Positions 24,926 through 37,507 of a stretch of DNA of 64,000 nucleotides are shown here, one piece after another; the first letter of the stretch is position 1, and each line of letters begins with the position of its first letter. A model generated the notes under the pieces. That model was not told the DNA's origin. It searched no databases and worked only from the letters and a program-made list of their open reading frames with translations. This DNA comes from Ascaris suum (taxonomy: Eukaryota; Nematoda; Chromadorea; Rhabditida; Ascarididae), in NCBI GenBank assembly GCA_013433145.1, contig CM024168.1:4596184-4660183 (forward strand), in the 5' to 3' direction. The translations under genes were made by a program, and so were the position numbers.

Positions 24926-25900
24926 GCCATTAAGTGGTTATTGCATGCACAAAAAATTGAAGGCATGTTTGCGCGTTTCCAATCGCTGATAAGTGACACC
25001 TTTTGCGCTGCCACTGCAAACGACATCCCGAGCTCTTGAAACGAAAGATGCAATAGTCCCTGTTTCGGTCATGAAACAGCTAAGGGGCCTAGTGAAACTA
25101 GATTGTAGAAATATTCGGTTCAAACTGTCTATCCGGCTCCGTGCTTTCTCACTACTGGATTTCATCTTTCTTCCCGCTCCCTATTGCCATCCTTGTGCTC
25201 TACTGAGCGTTAGATTCGACTTTAGAAGCTTGTTTCTGTAGGTGTTACTCAGAACGTTCGAAAGAATATGCGCTTCTTCTTACGTTTTGCTTTGCGAAGC
25301 TGAAATTGCCCTTTGTTGCCCTCTCTGTGAGTGCAGTAACTTGTTCGCTGAACCTCATGAGACTAAAGGAGAACCCCGAATAGAGATTTGCCTACTCTGG
25401 ACCAATTCCCATGTGGGCGCAAACTGGCTTCTTTTTCGATGAGCGGTAGTTTAAAAAAATATGCTTCGCGCAAGAGGATATCTACGAGGCGTTTCGATCA
25501 TTTATGCATCCACCAGGTAGTGTGCGGGCAAGCCCGCGAGCAGCCGCTTACACCTTGGAAAGCGGTGGAGAGTGCATCATGCAACACGGAGTTCAATCGA
25601 GCTGTTCGGTTCTGACGATCTGAAAGAGTGGGTGATTCGCTGATTAGTTGTGCGGTAGAAATTCGAAGCTTGTGCGTGGGCAGGTCACATCAGTTATGCT
25701 GTATTATCACTGATGCGAAGCTGGATGCATTTTGATAATCCGACTGAGGTGTTTATTCCTGATGCGCATGGGCTTACGATGTCTCTTCACAAGTGCTTAT
25801 CCCTATCAAGCGATCCTCAGTGTGCTAGTGGTCTGCGAACCAAAGTGCTTCAGCAATTTCTCTCCGAAAAGATCGGTGTATTTTCATGTTTACTGTGATC
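24926..25900 (+). CDS. cluster of possible exons, unidentified
   Basis: GC-richer stretch. After acceptor TTTCTGTAG, frame 25242-25442 reads VLLRTFERICASSYVLLCEA and continues to a stop, with a strong internal donor CTCTCT/GTGAGT. Earlier, 24926-25039 reads KFRISAIKWLLHAQKIEGMF. Later, 25713-25898 reads MRSWMHFDNPTEVFIPDAHG. These look like protein, but phases do not assemble into one clear model. A minus-strand frame at 24938-25165 competes. Not recognised. Confidence 0.3.
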
Positions 25901-26561
25901 GATTATAACGCCTCTGCAGCTGCCTGTGAAGGTATGACGCAAACGTAATACGCGTAAATTTGAATATTTCACTTCTTCTCTCTGTTTTCGTAATGAAAAC
26001 TTGCGTAACATAGTTCATGTACAAATATTTATGTATTTTTCGATGTCGTGTTGTTATATATCCTCACCGTTATGCACGCTTTTTTCTTTCCATTTATGCG
26101 AATAAACAGCCTGCAGGAACAGCGTCAATCAAAAGTTCCGTTATTATTAATGCTTCACCTAACCTGATTGAAAAGTAAAGTGATTGTAACAGATAGACGG
26201 GATGGGTATTCTTTTGAGAGGTGGGCGACTGTTACTTGAGTGATGTTAAGGTGTAGGTGGTATTTCATTGTCAGTTGATAGGTAAACAGGCGAAAAGGGT
26301 GTTAGTGAATTTCTTCAGAGAATATTGCAGTGAAGAAATGAGGCAGGGGATTGCTTTATGGACTTTGCTATAGGTGCGTGTTGTGGTGAACGACGATGAT
26401 GCAACTCAATTTTGCATACATCGACTTCGGTGATATCTATTCTTCTCTGCCCCATAATATTTCGCTGTTCCTCTATTTCTCTAGTTGCGTAATACAAACC
26501 CGTTAGCCATGATGCGTGTTCACTCAGTGATATTGCTGGTTCCTACCCCATGTGTGTTCAG

Positions 26562-26828
26562 GTACCTAATTGGTTGAGTCAACTTCGGTTTGACTCGCAT
26601 CGTCTCTTCCATATTATCCGGCAGCAGTACAATAGTGCGCAAAGGAAAGAAGGCGTTTATCAAATACTCAAAAAAAAACAGCTTCAAGATGGGAGCACTC
26701 TATTTGTCGTCATGTTAGCTTTCAGAAACCAATTCCTTTTTCGTCGATGTTGTTGGCTGAGTGTTGCCTTTCGTTGTCACATTTTTCCGTTCGCGTCGCT
26801 TGTCAGAGGTTCAGCGTTCATCAACTAG
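26562..26828 (+). CDS. candidate exon
   Basis: After acceptor TGTGTTCAG the frame reads VPNWLSQLRFDSHRLFHIIR and QRKEGVYQILKKKQ, open for 89 codons. The latter part becomes Phe/Arg-rich and is doubtful. No family recognised. Confidence 0.25.
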   Translation, partial: VPNWLSQLRFDSHRLFHIIRQQYNSAQRKEGVYQILKKKQLQDGSTLFVVMLAFRNQFLFRRCCWLSVAFRCHIFPFASLVRGSAFIN

Positions 26829-28424
26829 CTACGTTGGCTGCAATTGTTGCTAGTTTTATTAGGCATTATTGGTCATTATGAGCCTATATATAAAAATTCT
26901 TTCAGCATCACCTCTTAAATATCACTACCATATTTTTTGGGTCTTGGATTGTCAACGTCGCCTATTTCCTTCTTCGATGCGACATTTTCATTGCAGAACT
27001 AGTGTGATTTTTGGCAAAATAAATTCATTCTTTACATTCGATGACAGTTGCAGCCGACTTGAATAGAACATTTTTATTCGAAGAGAAGGGAGAGGGGGAT
27101 AAATAAACCAGGTGAAGAATATAAGCATAAGGTATTTTCATTTCCATGCTAGTGAAGAACAGCGTTGAGCGAAGTTCAGATGTTTTCATACACTCGCTAG
27201 CCATTGAAATAGTAGTGCTTCTAATTGAAATTATCGTCCAGCATAACTGCGAGGCTTCTGGAATAGTCTGCCTATGCTAACCCTGCTGCTTTTGCTAATT
27301 ATGAAGTGTCATTCATCTACTTGATTTAAAGTAATTTTTCATACTTAGACCCAGCATGCTTTCATACCCCTGTCATTATCTGGCTTTCGTTTCAGATGTT
27401 TGCAAAGGCAATTTTTGGTGATTGGTCACGATCTACTAAAGGCAGCTTGATCCCCTGAAGCTCTTCCCTTCTCTCGATAGAGAGGTAGCAGTCGCAAATG
27501 ATAGCCCGATTTTAGGCTGAGGGTGAAAAACAGAGGTGTCATGAACAAAACGATGTTGCGGGTCGCAAATAGGCGACAGAAAAGAAAATAACAAGATTGC
27601 TGATTTATTAGAACAAGGAATAACAGAATTAAGAGTCACTATGGTTGTGGAATAAAACTTACAAGGAATACAGGCCTGTCACAACACCAACATTACAAAA
27701 GCAGTAAATGAAACAAAGACAATTATAAGAAAACAACAAGAAGTTGGGGGCAGGTTGTGCGACCTAAATTATACGATACACTATGAGCGCTATAAAGCTG
27801 GTGTACAAGTGAAATTCCTGCAAAAATTATGGCAGTGTTTGAAATATGAAGTTCAATACACGTATTTTTAGGAGAAACGAGTGTCGGACGATTGCGTTTG
27901 CGCCGACCACCAGGTTCTCTGAAGAATGTAATAAAGAGGTCGCCAAGCGTCATTACTATTGACAACCGAAAATGATAAGCAAGTTGAAAAAACAAATTCA
28001 ACAATAAAAGAATAAAGATGAAATAATGCTGACAAAGCGCAAGACATTTCCGCCGCCACACGAACTGCAGCGCTATGTAGTGAAACGATACAGTCACTAC
28101 GGTAAGAGGCATAATTAGACTGTTTCGTGAGTTGCTGCGTTGAGGCTCATTTCAGTTTCGTTTCTCAAGCAGCTGGATAACTCATTTGCATGTCTTCGCG
28201 AAGAGTTAAAATGCAACGTCGAAGAAGATATCTGCACAAATGGGGTTCAGCTGAAAATGGAATCGTAACGCTGTTTTCACTCAGAAGTTGAGATTTGAAA
28301 CTACTTTCCACTTGGATTATACTGCAGACCGCTTTTTACTAGTAACTTGAGGTTGAAAACCAGGTTGGAAAAATATGGCCTAACATATCCGAACAGTGAT
28401 GCGATCAGTACGATTTGTGATGAT
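26829..28424. other. no gene recognised
   Basis: AT-rich. The minus-strand 129-codon frame at 27723-28112 is leucine/phenylalanine-rich and not supported by splice sites. Confidence 0.35.
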
Positions 28425-28842
28425 GACATTGAAATCGTGTGCAAGTTTTCATGTAATGATCAAAGATGATTTGCTGCCTATTTGCCTTTTTAACCTCTTT
28501 TTAGGAGTGGACAACTATTCTTATAAACCTAGTCATACACTATTTGACATTTTCCGTGTTCCTGACTAGAACTGATTCTCTTCAACTTTCCATTCTTTAT
28601 CACGCCATATCAATAAAATGCACATAATAAGTTGGAGGCTGATAGATAAGATGGGAATAAACCCTGAGGGCAGCACGGCTCGTGCAACTTTTGCAGAATA
28701 CATCAAGAACCTCTTCAAAAACCTGACAAACCGATTTGAAATTTGTTTTTTCAATCTCATTAGGTATAAAACATTTCCGGGAAATAAAATTCTCATAATT
28801 TTTACAGGTAAGAGTATTGTCTTCACGTTCAACGCACTGAAC
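28425..28842 (+). repeat. inverted pair, left arm
   Basis: Reads, with substitutions and small indels, as the reverse complement of 30262-30692. Shared blocks include ACTGATTCTCTTCAA, TTCTTTATCACG, AGCACGGCTC, CTCTTCAAAAACCTG, ACCGATTTGAAATTTG and GCACTGAAC. A splice-donor-like CAG/GTAAG is kept at 28807. The arm has an open frame, 28654-28807, MGINPEGSTARATFAEYIKN and on, that is broken in the other arm. Confidence 0.75.
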
Positions 28843-30261
28843 GTTCATAAAAAGACTCTAATATAATTAAAATCTGATAGATTTCGCTTGTTATGCACTT
28901 TTACAAATGCAGATTATGCAAAGAAAGTGCACGAAGCTCCAACAACATTAACAACTGTTCAAATGTGAATACATAATAAAACTCTAAGGAACCATACAGC
29001 TTCCAACGAATACGTAAAAAGCGGTGCAAAATTGCATTTCAAAGTAAACGGTCACTTCCTACCTCAGACTCTCTGGTCTTTTTACACAGAATTTATTGGA
29101 GTGGTCGTCCTTTGCAAGGATAAACCAAGAAGTTGATGATGCTGCACCTAAATCCTTACGGAATTAAGTCTGCTGAACGAAATTTAGGTTCTATGTTTTG
29201 GGAAATCGGGAATATATGATTTTTTTGCCATATAAACTACCATTTGAAATAGACGTCAGAAAATATGAGAACTAGAATATCTGTGCACATGCGCATGCGT
29301 ATTGACGAATTAGTACTGTATTTTGCAATAAAAAACGTATTAATTCCAACATTCGTGATGAACTGGACCATTAAACGGCTCGTTTTGAGAACAAAAAGAA
29401 GCCAGCATTAAGAGATGTTTTGGATTGGCAAAGTGTATAGAAAACGATGCTTAAAGGCAACCAACGCATTGCATCCAATATGTGGTTATGTGCATAGAAG
29501 CATTAACTAATGAGCCGATAAAAAAGTTAAGTGGAGTTAGTGCATGCGTCGAAGCTGTGTGCAAAAAAGCGTTAAAGCTGCTCCTAACTCACTCATAGCA
29601 GCACGTCTGCTAGAATCGAGAGTGTTCTCGAGCCTACTTCATTTTTGGTTTGTTGTGATTTGCTTGTAGCAAAAGTTCTATATGTGGTTTTTTTTTCAAC
29701 TTGTTTTTATTGTTGCTCGATGTTTCACCTCTCTACTAACTCTTTTTAAATGCTTAGATTAGTATAGTGTTCTAGAAGAGCACCATTCTTAACAGAGCTA
29801 CTACTGGAATTTTATATCAGACCGATTCATGCCCCGTTTTTACATCTTTCTAACGCCCTGTTAAGATAAGGTATTTGACAACAAAATAAACTATGTAATC
29901 CAGATTTTTAGAGTCATTAAACGTAATCAAATTGAATTCTACAGAATGCTTACATGCAAAATCATCGATTTCTGTATGGCCTATTTGGTTTATTTAGCCT
30001 TACATGGGAAAAACATTTTAGTAGAATCAGTGTAAAAGTGCCTTAAACACATTGGGCCAGAAATTGACCGTTTGCTTCCCAACTGGTAATATTTTAATTG
30101 TTCTTTTGGCAAGGCTAGTTGGATTTTCATCAGACAATTGCATATGAATAATTGTCAATATAGTTAGGTCTTTATGAGGTTTTTGCATAACCTGTATTTG
30201 CAAGAATGCATAATGAACGAGCCCTATCCGCTTTTAATTATGCTAGTGTCACTTTAATCGT
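28843..30261. other. spacer between inverted arms
   Basis: About 1.4 kb, AT-rich, with no recognisable coding region or target-site signature. Confidence 0.4.
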
Positions 30262-30692
30262 GTTCAGTGCATTAAAGGTTAAGACAATATACTTACCTGA
30301 AGAATTGCGTGAAGGTGATATAATCGAAACTGTCTAATACTTGGTGAGATCGAAAAAGCAAATTTCAAATCGGTTTGCCAGGTTTTTGAAGAGGTTTTTA
30401 ATGTATTATGCAAAAGTCGCAATGAGCCGTGCTACCCTCATGGTTTATTCCCACCTTATCTATTAGCTTCCAACTTGTTATTTGCATTTGTTGATAAGTC
30501 GTGATAAAGAATGGGAAATTGAAGAGAATCAGTGCTAGTCAAGAATGCGGAAGGTGTCGAACAATGCAGCGGACAACCTGATGGCTCGGCTGATAAGAAT
30601 GGTTGTCTGCCATCAGAAGGAGGTTTAAAGGGTGAGTAGCCAGTAAATAAGCCTTGATTATTGCATGAAAACTCGCACACGGTTTTGTTGTC
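30262..30692 (-). repeat. inverted pair, right arm
   Basis: Partner of the left arm. On the minus strand it keeps an open frame (30456-30701) with VCEFSCNNQGLFTGYSPFKP, whose left-arm counterpart has stops (VCKFSCNDQR then stop). The donor CAG/GTAAGT sits at 30297. Each arm is intact where the other is broken, as expected of two decayed copies of a once-coding segment. Confidence 0.75.
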
Positions 30693-31477
30693 CCAATCCA
30701 ACCTAGTACCTGTGACTCTGTGGCGGTTGCTTCAAATTTCCGCAATGAAATAAGATTGCGGGCATAAGTAACAGCATCTTTGCCACCTTTCTTTACATCT
30801 TGCTGAAATTTCCTTGAAATGTGTAATGATTGTATTTCTATCTCCCTCTCCCTCCTCTCAGAAAGAACTTAATTTTGCCTCAAGTTTTTCTTCTATTAGA
30901 CTTCGATGTCCCCTATATTTTGCGAGCACAGGTCTGTGTTTCGTTCGCAGTGACTGCAGTAAAACATCACGGACATCCGCAGGCAGAAATCTGAGAAGTC
31001 AATAGGCGGAGTGATTGCTGAAGGATGTTACCGTTGTGGTCGCGACGCCAAATGATAAGTTACGTTAGTGCGAATTTGTTTCATAAACCCACATCGTACA
31101 CAGCTTTGCCTTGTATGACTCATATGTCTGTGTCTGCATTATTAGGTTCCAATCTCTGTTGAGATTATATATTCCAATATATATTCCAATCTGTGCTAAG
31201 ATTTATTTGTGCACACCTTACATTCACTTCATTTCTACAGTTGGGCGGTGCGACTCTTATTCTCAGGAAACCTTCCTCCACTGTGATTCCCTGTATTCAA
31301 TTGTTCTAGGTTCAAAATTCCGAGCAAAAGATGGCCCCACGCTCTAAAAAACCTCGTCCTTACCAGCGTTTAGGCCCTTTCAAACCTTGGGCGTTTATAA
31401 CCTCTGGGCTTTTATTTGAACCAAGGTTGTTAGTTTGCTTCAACTTTTTCCACCGAAAAAATCGAAACACGGTTAAC

Positions 31478-31501
31478 AAAATAAATAAATAAATAAATAA
31501 A
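31478..31501. repeat. AAAT tetranucleotide microsatellite
   Basis: About five and a half ATAA units. Confidence 0.85.
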
Positions 31502-31581
31502 CGAATTATTTTGAAGCCGGATGTCATTAGATCGCACTCCCAACCGGGAGATGTACATTTTTCTATTCCGTTTTTTATCAG

Positions 31582-31700
31582 TGAATGCACAAATTTCCAA
31601 GAGAAGGAAGTCGATTGAACCAGTGAGACCTGATCGTTCGCGAAAATCTCCTGATTTCAAAACTGGCATCCACCAGAGCTTAAAACCAATCCATCTGAAG
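31582..31700 (+). CDS. candidate exon, basic protein segment
   Basis: Strong acceptor TTTTTTATCAG and donor CTGAAG/GTTGGC around 39 codons (NAQISKRRKSIEPVRPDRSR then KSPDFKTGIHQSLKPIHLK). Strongly basic with SP and KS sites. Unrecognised. Confidence 0.3.
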
Positions 31701-32699
31701 GTTGGCAGATTGCTAAGAGAGTATCACATCTCAATAGGATTTGTTACATCTGAATGCTGCGTGATCATATCCCTTTTTTCACGGCTTCCTTCCGAAAAAA
31801 TCCTCCTGCCCCACACTCCCTTGGTCTCGAAATGTCGGTCAAGCTCGTGGTGCTTCGCAGATGACTGAAATCTTCACCGCGTTACTTTGCCATTTTTTCG
31901 ACTGTGCGGAAGTTAGCTTTATATCCATTCTAACAGCAAAAGGCTAATGTGATCAGATATAAGCGAAAGGAAGCGGAAAACAGGAAATATTTTGCTGCAA
32001 CGGTGGACAACTCGCGTCACTTTCTCAGCTCTTTTTCCTCTTCTTGACATCTACATTCACGCATATTATGTGAACTTTTTTGGCGGTTTGTGGTCGTATC
32101 GCAGTTTCTCTGATTACTTTAATGGCCATGGCTATAAGCGAAAGTCGTTTACTGCAATAAATGGAACCGTTTCAGAAGTGAGCCAATTGATACACCTTAA
32201 ATTAACGCCGTGAGCAGCCTCTAATACTATCGTATAATGCCAACTTATTCATATGGAGTTGAAGAGCGAGCTGTTTTGTTTTGCTTTTTTTTAAGTAGGC
32301 CAACAATTTTTGAGGAATTTAATGGATTCTTGGGAAATTCGACCTTCGAATTGCTGAACTATTTTATGATATGAAACTTTCCAGGCTGGCTGCAAGTTTT
32401 CAAGATGAAATGAACGAAATGAATTGAAAGTTTCGAGAAGGGCGGGCAGAACGAGCTGGAAATTTTTAAGATGGGGTGCGCGAAGCTACACTCTTAGCTG
32501 TAGCATTACTGAAAGTTGTTACAGACCACGCTAGCTTTTCGAATTAGGCACGCCGTTGTTCAGATAAGGTCACTATGGTCAGCCTGAAGTTGCCGAGAGC
32601 GTACCTATGCAGTTTTCCCTAAAATTCCTAGTAAGAGGGAGAAGAGAAGGAGAGTTATGGCCATATCTGGGGAATCAGAAATAGCGAATTCAAAATAGG

Positions 32700-32950
32700 C
32701 AATTTACTAGTGGCTGCCAGCATCTGAAGGCATCTGCTGTCGTTTTTGCTTCTCGCCTCCAAATGTCAAAAGCGGCTGTCAGCACTGCTTGGTGGTCTTT
32801 GGTCCCAGGAAGTGCCGCTACCGAGGCTTCAACTGGGATTATCGAGCGCCGCAAGACTCATCAGAAGTGGATTAGGCGAAATGCTCTATTTGAATGTTCA
32901 ACTCGCTGCGCCCCCTCTTTTCTAATAGGCCGAGTTCCTTAAGTGGTGAT
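32700..32950. other. GC-rich island open in three frames
   Basis: All three plus-strand frames stay open for 40 or more codons, e.g. CQHCLVVFGPRKCRYRGFNW. No splice sites frame them. It is more like an old interspersed repeat than a gene. Confidence 0.25.
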
Positions 32951-34687
32951 ACTCGAATTGCCGCAAGACATCCATGAAAATAAAAATTAATCTTCCGGCT
33001 CGTTTTGTCCAAGGAGCGATTTTCATCCACAAAGAAAGATTTCTACTCGTTTGGCTCATTTCGTCATTTCAAAATTTGGGCTCATTTTCGTTGCTGCAAG
33101 TTGAAAATTTTCGGCCCTACTAACTCTTTTCGCTTCAAAAATCGTTTCTCTCACGCCTTGTGTTAAATGCTATGCATTAACTAGCTAGAGTGTTATAATG
33201 TTGAAACACATCTCGATATTTCTGACTTGAAACCTGGTCGATTAGAAAATCTATTGGGAGAATGTAAAAAAATTTCTTTTAAGGAATCTTAAAGCAAGAA
33301 AAAATTCTCCCGTCCTCCATATCACTATGGGATGGTCTATGCACTTTCCACTGGAGCGCTCAAATACGCCTTTCTTCTACCTCTGGGTACAGATGTGACT
33401 ATGGATCTAAGGTCAAGAAAGAAAGGTGCTGCCCACATATGATCCAAACATTTGTGGAACGGTGAAGAAGGCGTGCTGCGGCTTGCCCTCCACGGCATTG
33501 GTATGTACTCTCAACGAAAGGTCAGAAAATAGGTTGTTCGTTCAATTGGATGCTTACTGCATGGCTTCTTCTACACCTCGTAATGAATCGTTGAGGAGCA
33601 GTTCAAGGCTAACAATAGCGCCATAATTCAGGAGAGAGATCCGAATGTAGAGAAGGAGATGTGTGAAGATCGGAAATGATCGCTGTCACATATCAATGGC
33701 TGTGGTTAGGTACTCATTTTATATTCCTTACTGCTCGAAGAACTTATTCATCCATTTTCAATGTATTCAATGGTGGTCATGGGTACATTCAGAAATATGA
33801 CGTCCTACTACGTCATGACCATCCAATAACAGTCAGTATTTGCTTTATGACTTTCATTCCTGCAAATTTCAACCCTGTTAGTCTTCCTTTCCCCCAACTG
33901 CTCTCTCTCCTTCATCAAAATGCTTTCGTCAGCATTGCATCTATGAAATACGGCTGGTAAATTCAATCTAACATTAATAAGAAGAGACTACTCGGAAGTG
34001 CTGTTCTTATTCTTCTGTCTCAGCATTTCCTCTCTATTCCTCCCCTTCAGTTCTGAAACCGATTTTGTTTGAAGAGAGTAGCAAAAGCGCATAACGTACC
34101 AACTACTGTGACACTTTCTTTTCTTTGTTAATCTCGGCTAGGAATTTTTTATTCGAAAGCCTATTATGATGACTTAATTAGCAAACATATTAATTTCCCC
34201 AGTTGTTTTGAATCAGAGATGAAGCTATCACGAAAAGAAACTCGGTCTAGAAACTCAGAAGGAAGTCGCCGTCCTCTCTTCTACTTACATTACATCTTTT
34301 TTTCGAAAGGTTGAAGGTTATTTCGCAATGTGAAGTCTTTATCCGCAAATTTTTGTTTACATTTTTGGAGTGCTCAAGTATTGCTTTTTTATAATTCATT
34401 GGCTGAAGGTTTGCTTTTATGGCGAACTGCCGGACAATTTATATCTGCTTTTGTCATCGATCATCTCTGCCAGAATTGAGACGGCGCCTTGTTTTTGGGG
34501 TTCACCGCGTAACTTCCTTCTTTTCCTTCCTGTGTTGCTCAACAATTAAATATGACTTTGTTAAGATTCTGTTTTCAACTATTTTTCTTAGTCTTTCTCA
34601 TTTAATGAAGTTGTCGAAAAAATTTCGCAGAGAATTTAAAGAGAAGATTAAGCATTTTGCAATCTATAAGCAATTGCCGATGCGTAG

Positions 34688-34927
34688 GTGCAGATGAGCA
34701 GATCGGTCAATTATGTAATGAAACTCATAGAGCTCCATCCTGAAAGTCAAACTAACGATGACATTTCATCTATAAGGATGATAACAACAAAAACACTCGA
34801 CGATGTTGTCATACCCCAACAAGATGCATCATTGAGTTCAAGCCGTGTTCGTTATAATTTGTTTTCTCAAAACCACCATCCTCTCGCCGTTAAATATGTG
34901 CACTTCACAAATCTAATCGGCACTTAA
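34688..34927 (+). CDS. candidate terminal exon
   Basis: After acceptor GATGCGTAG (or GTGCAG six bases on), 80 codons run to a stop: MSRSVNYVMKLIELHPESQT, DDISSIRMITTKTLDDVV, SLSSSRVRYNLF. Polar, serine-rich and well composed, like a cytoplasmic tail. It could in principle be a distant 3' exon of the receptor, but has no TM and no evidence links them. Confidence 0.35.
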   Translation: MQMSRSVNYVMKLIELHPESQTNDDISSIRMITTKTLDDVVIPQQDASLSSSRVRYNLFSQNHHPLAVKYVHFTNLIGT

Positions 34928-35877
34928 GCACCGACCGAATACATATTTGGGCATTTCTCGTCGCGCTTATAAGCATGAATTTCACTGAAGCGTTCAGATC
35001 GACTCTAGACTGGCAGCCCGGTGGGACAGACATCTGGTAGTGCTGTCCATGCTTCTCAGACATCGTTTCTCCGTCGAATACATTCAGCGTTCTTGCTAAG
35101 CGCCATTAAACGTAAGAGACGACTTTCTTTGTCGATGTTCTGATATAGAACACATACAGTGATGGTGTAATAACGTTCATCAATGATGCGATCAACTTTC
35201 GTGCGTTTCACTTAATGCTGTGATGGTTTAGTTTTTAAGCGTCAAATGCACAGTGAAAAATTTCCCAGCGCTCTTTTTTATGAAACGGATGATACACTGC
35301 GATGTTTGTGTAGTGTTAAAGAACCTTCGCTGAAGGCATGTGGGTGAAGGTAGAATTAACACCGAGATGGCCATTGCGGCTGCTATATATCATGAAAGCC
35401 TAGGCACACACCTTACTTCATTTAGTGCATATATTTAATCACTTTGGCGGGTGTCTTCTCATTTGTTCAGCAGACACAGTTATCTCACCTTTTGATGGGA
35501 ACCTTCGATAAAGGATTGTGGAAATGGAAAAAAAATTTCAGATATACTGAAAGTTAGATGCTTCTGCTACATGAAAACGTCCAAAGTGATAGGCTTTTCG
35601 AAGCGTTTGTTAGCAAAACAAGCAGCCGGAAATTTCATTTAATGCAAAAATTTAAGTCGTTTACTACACAAAATTAAAGTCTAGTGATAAGCATTGAAAG
35701 AGCGAAGATGAGGGACATCACTCACAATGATTTTACGCTTATTTCTGCATTTTGGCAAATTTCGTTTTGCGGCTTACGTCAACATTCAAATTGTTTTTAT
35801 TTGATTTAGCGCATTTTTGGGAACTTCTGCTAGAGTCGCGTTATTTCGTGACATTTTGCCTTTCGCATACTTTTCAG

Positions 35878-35999
35878 TTTATACAGCGGAAAAATGGGGC
35901 AGTGAAGCTTGTGGAAATAACGAGCGCTGTGAATGTTATCGTTTAAAAAATTTTTCTCGCGTTGTTTCAAGATCCGATGTAGTGCTGTTGTGTGAATGA
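35878..35999 (+). CDS. candidate terminal exon
   Basis: Very strong acceptor CATACTTTTCAG. Two frames are open: YTAEKWGSEACGNNERCECY... to a stop at 35997, or FIQRKNGAVKLVEITSAVNV to an earlier stop. Unrecognised. Confidence 0.25.
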
Positions 36000-36942
36000 T
36001 ACGGATTGAAACAGTTGAGAAATATTTGAGATATTTGATATCTGAGATGCTTCTTGCCGTGATGATGCACTCGGGTGCTCAAAACAACGCTCTCATTTGC
36101 TAAAAAATCGGAAGCTTAACTCAGTTATAGATTCAACGATGTCCCGCTTAGGATAGTAATAGGTACAGGAGTCACGTGGCTGGTAAACTGGGCACGACAA
36201 CGGATACGGACTTAACGCCATGGAATAACAATGTTTATAGAGGAAGTTGAAAATTTATCTTTATTTCAAGTCTGAGGAAACAGAAACTGGAGTCAAAGAG
36301 GACGATAGAAACGCCTTTTTTTTCAAAACAATTGAAAATTCCGTTGGATACATAAAGACTATTTTTGATATGATGGGATGCTGTAATTTTTTCCTTCTTG
36401 TGAATATTTTAAACTAATTTAAGCAGCTCTTCAAAACAAGGGAGGAAAAATGAGAGAGGAAAACTGGCGGAATGTCACTCCTTATAATTAAACGTACCAC
36501 ATCCAACACTTTCATTAACTGTCAACAGGCTTTCAAAAAGGATGAAAACTAACTTAGTGGTATTGAAATGAATTGACCGCAGGTAGAAATCCTTTACAAA
36601 AGATAGAATCTTGCGAATCGACCAGTTATTTGGTTGTGAAGTGAGATTTGACTCGTGTAAAACCTATGCAGTGGATTCCTCGGCTCACTGAAATGCCTTT
36701 AATTTGCTCGACATAGGTGGATCAGTTTGAAAACTGATACTGGTACTAGGCCCACCCCTATAATCGGGGTTTATAGATGCATATTTCGCAACTCTAGATT
36801 TAATGACTTCCAATCGGAAAATGCCTGGCGGGAAGAGATGCACTTATATGCATAAATAAGTTGAGACGTAGCGTCACCACAACGTGCCTTGCCAATATGA
36901 GTTTACTGGGAGTGCAAAAAAATGACTTTTCCTTTATTGCAG

Positions 36943-37197
36943 TTCACTTACGTAAATATGTGAAAATCTTGCATGCGCTGCATAACCAGCCAACTGTATC
37001 ATGTCTACAGCACATTGGGTTTCTTGTGCGTAATCGTGACGCATAGATGAATGTGGTGGGACAAATGGAGGCAATGGAACAACGACTTCCAAAAACAGCC
37101 ATTAAAATGAGTGAAATAATGTATTCAATTCGTGGCGCTGATAGCTTGTTAATGGAATCTTTTTTTGATCGTTTTGCGAAATCGACATAGATCCACA
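36943..37197. CDS. candidate exon, strand ambiguous
   Basis: Plus: acceptor TTTATTGCAG opens HLRKYVKILHALHNQPTVSC..., interrupted by one TAG and continuing in the same frame as MNVVGQMEAMEQRLPKTAIK for 47 more codons. Minus: an uninterrupted 85-codon frame (36944-37201) with a perfect donor TTTAC/GTAAGT at its end, containing NPMCCRHDTVGWLCSACKIF. Only one can be real. Confidence 0.3.
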
Positions 37198-37404
37198 TCA
37201 TATTATTTCAGCTCACTGTCATGCTCCTAGAAAGTGTCGTGAGATTCAACGCTATCAGTCTTAAATCTCCAAGGCGTTTCGCTGGTTTTTGGCCTGCTCT
37301 CTTAGAAAGTGAAACATTTCTTTGTCTGAAAATACACAGTTAATCTGCAAGGTGTTGTTTCGCTTGTACTTCGTTTCTTGCATATATATTTTACATGCAT
37401 GAAC

Positions 37405-37507
<103 letters not shown>

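Noticed and set aside
30456..30701. 81-codon minus-strand frame as an independent gene
   Set aside because: It is part of the right arm of the inverted pair, and its counterpart in the left arm is full of stops.
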